A stretch of 7,585 nt of DNA from an uncultured Flavobacteriales bacterium (GTDB taxonomy: Bacteria > Bacteroidota > Bacteroidia > Flavobacteriales > BACL11): contig CAJXFN010000067.1 of assembly GCA_913052655.1 (NCBI GenBank), forward strand, positions 1 through 7,585. Reading direction: 5' to 3'. Made by a program: the position numbers and the translations under genes. This document shows positions 6,514-7,585 of the stretch, piece by piece. The notes under the pieces are model-generated. The model saw only the letters and a list, made by a program, of their open reading frames with translations, was not told where the DNA came from and did no database searches. Positions within the stretch are counted from its first letter, which is position 1; the number at the start of each line of letters is the position of its first letter.

Positions 6514-6546
6514 CAAATATAAAAAGTTATAATAAACTGAGAGCAA
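6514..6546 (-). promoter_or_regulatory. Promoter of the small barrel gene
   Basis: On the minus strand TTG (6544-6546) is followed by a 22-base spacer and TATATTTG (6514-6521), then C. The -7 box is a full consensus match and the spacing is at the long end of the accepted 17-23 range. Transcription should start about 24 bases before the ATG at 6484. The leader just before the ATG is an A-rich tract, as in other well-expressed Bacteroidota genes. Confidence 0.65.
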
Positions 6547-6591
6547 TAATTAACTCTCTTTTCTAACAATCTTATGTTAATTTTACTAGAT

Positions 6592-6626
6592 AAAAAAAGA
6601 GGAACGTGAGTTCCTCTTCCTTTTTT
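6592..6626 (-). terminator. Intrinsic terminator of the porin-like gene
   Basis: On the minus strand the hairpin GAGGAAC (6616-6610), loop TCAC, GTTCCTC (6605-6599) is extended by two A-T pairs and followed by a run of T (complement of 6592-6598). It begins about 20 bases after the porin stop at 6648. The other strand also has a T run (6621-6626), separated from the stem by four bases, so it may be weakly active in both directions. Confidence 0.88.
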
Positions 6627-6647
6627 ATAAAATCATTTAGTAATAAA

Positions 6648-7585
6648 TTACGGTCTGATTGAAATTGTGATCCATGTTCTTTCGTTATCTGAATCACCTA
6701 ATCTTGCAATACCTATAGATGCATTATCATTAAGGTTGTATCCTAGCATCATTGCAGTTGACTCAGTTTCTGAACCATCAGCAGCCGTTGCAGTATACAT
6801 TGTGTAACCTAAATTTATATCTCCATAATCGTAAGAAATACCCATTGCAGTTACATCTGTACCAGCAGCTTGATAACCTAAAACTCCATTATCCCATCCA
6901 CCACTCATTGCAGTATTTGCCATGTCAAATGCACCATCATAGTTCATCATTGTATATGAAGCAGATAGGTTGTCCATTACATCATAAGATAATCCATATG
7001 AAGTCATTTCATCATCTTCATAGTCAGAATTCATACTAGCATTCAATGAGAATTTACCCATTGTGTAGTTTAAATCATAACCAGAAGCTGAAGCATCACC
7101 ATTGTTCATCATAAGAACATTAATATTAGCTCCTACAACACTACCTCCAATGTTAATGTAATTTTGGTCTTGATCGATACCATTTAAAGTACCAGCATTA
7201 ATATCCCAACCACTTAAGTTCATGTTTAAAGAAATACCATCTTCAGTATATCTTTCCATTCCCCAGTCGTTTCCAGATAATAAAGCTCCAGAACCAAATG
7301 AAAGGTCTTGTCTACCAATTGTCATAGTAGCATAACCCATTAAATCTGTTGATGCGTAAGCTTCATAAACAGATTGTGTAGTAGTACCATTCATTACATC
7401 ATACGATAAGTCCGCAGATACATGGATACCACCCCAGTCAGCGCCAACAGTTAATCTTTGTGTCGCTGTTCTGTTGTCAGAATCAGTGTTATCGATTCTT
7501 GTTCTTGAATCTGCACTCCACTGAGCTGACGCGATTGTTGTAATTAATCCTAATCCTAGAACTAATACGTTACGTAAATTTTTTT
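6648..7585 (-). CDS. Porin-like outer-membrane beta-barrel protein (first one or two codons missing)
   Basis: The visible frame has 311 residues from the right edge to TAA at 6648. It begins KNLRNVLVLGLGLITTIASA then QW, a signal peptide with probable cleavage after the ASA motif. The two bases at the edge fit an AAA (Lys) codon, so the true start is probably only one or two codons outside the window (MKKNLRN-like). The mature part alternates short amphipathic strands and Asn/Asp/Gly turns throughout. The segment TMTIGRQDLSFGSGALLSGN, about 85-105, resembles the GRQ strand of alginate-export-type and related Bacteroidota porins, so a substrate channel is plausible, but the substrate is unknown. 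The mature protein is strongly acidic, has a single Lys, no Cys and much Met. The last strand ends WITISIRP, without the usual terminal Phe. An ATG at 7394 is internal, because the frame and signal peptide continue upstream. Confidence 0.82.
   Translation of the reverse strand, partial: KNLRNVLVLGLGLITTIASAQWSADSRTRIDNTDSDNRTATQRLTVGADWGGIHVSADLSYDVMNGTTTQSVYEAYASTDLMGYATMTIGRQDLSFGSGALLSGNDWGMERYTEDGISLNMNLSGWDINAGTLNGIDQDQNYINIGGSVVGANINVLMMNNGDASASGYDLNYTMGKFSLNASMNSDYEDDEMTSYGLSYDVMDNLSASYTMMNYDGAFDMANTAMSGGWDNGVLGYQAAGTDVTAMGISYDYGDINLGYTMYTATAADGSETESTAMMLGYNLNDNASIGIARLGDSDNERTWITISIRP

Noticed and set aside
6752..7039. Plus-strand His/Gln/Leu-rich open frame
   Set aside because: It is antisense to the porin-like gene. 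The His and Gln content is the mirror of Met, Asn and Asp codons.
1..7585. CRISPR array, tRNA/rRNA, insertion sequence, toxin-antitoxin or defence module
   Set aside because: I saw no spaced direct repeats, cloverleaf, terminal repeats with transposase, or recognisable toxin or effector domains. All long frames are accounted for by core genes and two barrels.

Overview
This AT-rich window looks like chromosomal core DNA of a marine or otherwise aquatic Bacteroidota bacterium, most likely Flavobacteriia. The grounds are the Bacteroidota form of SecA with a long N-terminal extension before Walker A, a DUF2795 gene directly upstream of secA, -7 boxes of the form TAnnTTTG in place of sigma70-type boxes, A-rich start regions without Shine-Dalgarno sequences, and a lysine-poor, acidic outer-membrane protein.

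Layout. From 3266 down to 1 there is a run of six minus-strand genes: an M23 (LytM/NlpD-like) cell-wall endopeptidase, a MerR-type regulator, a small DksA/TraR-like zinc-finger protein, a PduO-type cob(I)alamin adenosyltransferase, a DUF2795 protein, and secA, which is cut by the left edge. The first four are tightly packed: M23 and merR overlap by one base as TAATG, and the next gaps are 11 and 15 bases. They probably share the promoter at 3284-3291. A 59-bp gap before DUF2795 carries a good Bacteroidota promoter, so DUF2795 and secA probably form a separate unit. alaS (alanyl-tRNA synthetase, complete) is divergent from M23 across 96 bp and runs rightward to 5957.

At 5984-6013 a perfect palindromic terminator lies between convergent genes and can serve both strands. 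Beyond it, on the minus strand, are two outer-membrane beta-barrel proteins: a 150-residue small barrel with a His/Asp-rich loop, and a larger porin-like barrel missing only its first one or two codons at the right edge. Each of the two barrels has its own transcription signals: a terminator follows the porin, and a promoter precedes the small barrel.

The genes are mostly housekeeping (translation, secretion, envelope remodelling, cofactor activation). I found no mobile element, CRISPR array, RNA gene, defence locus or other clearly new system. The points most worth a second look are the His/Asp loop, the acidic lysine-poor porin ending in proline, the promoter architecture with very short leaders, and the co-transcription of two small regulators with a B12 enzyme.
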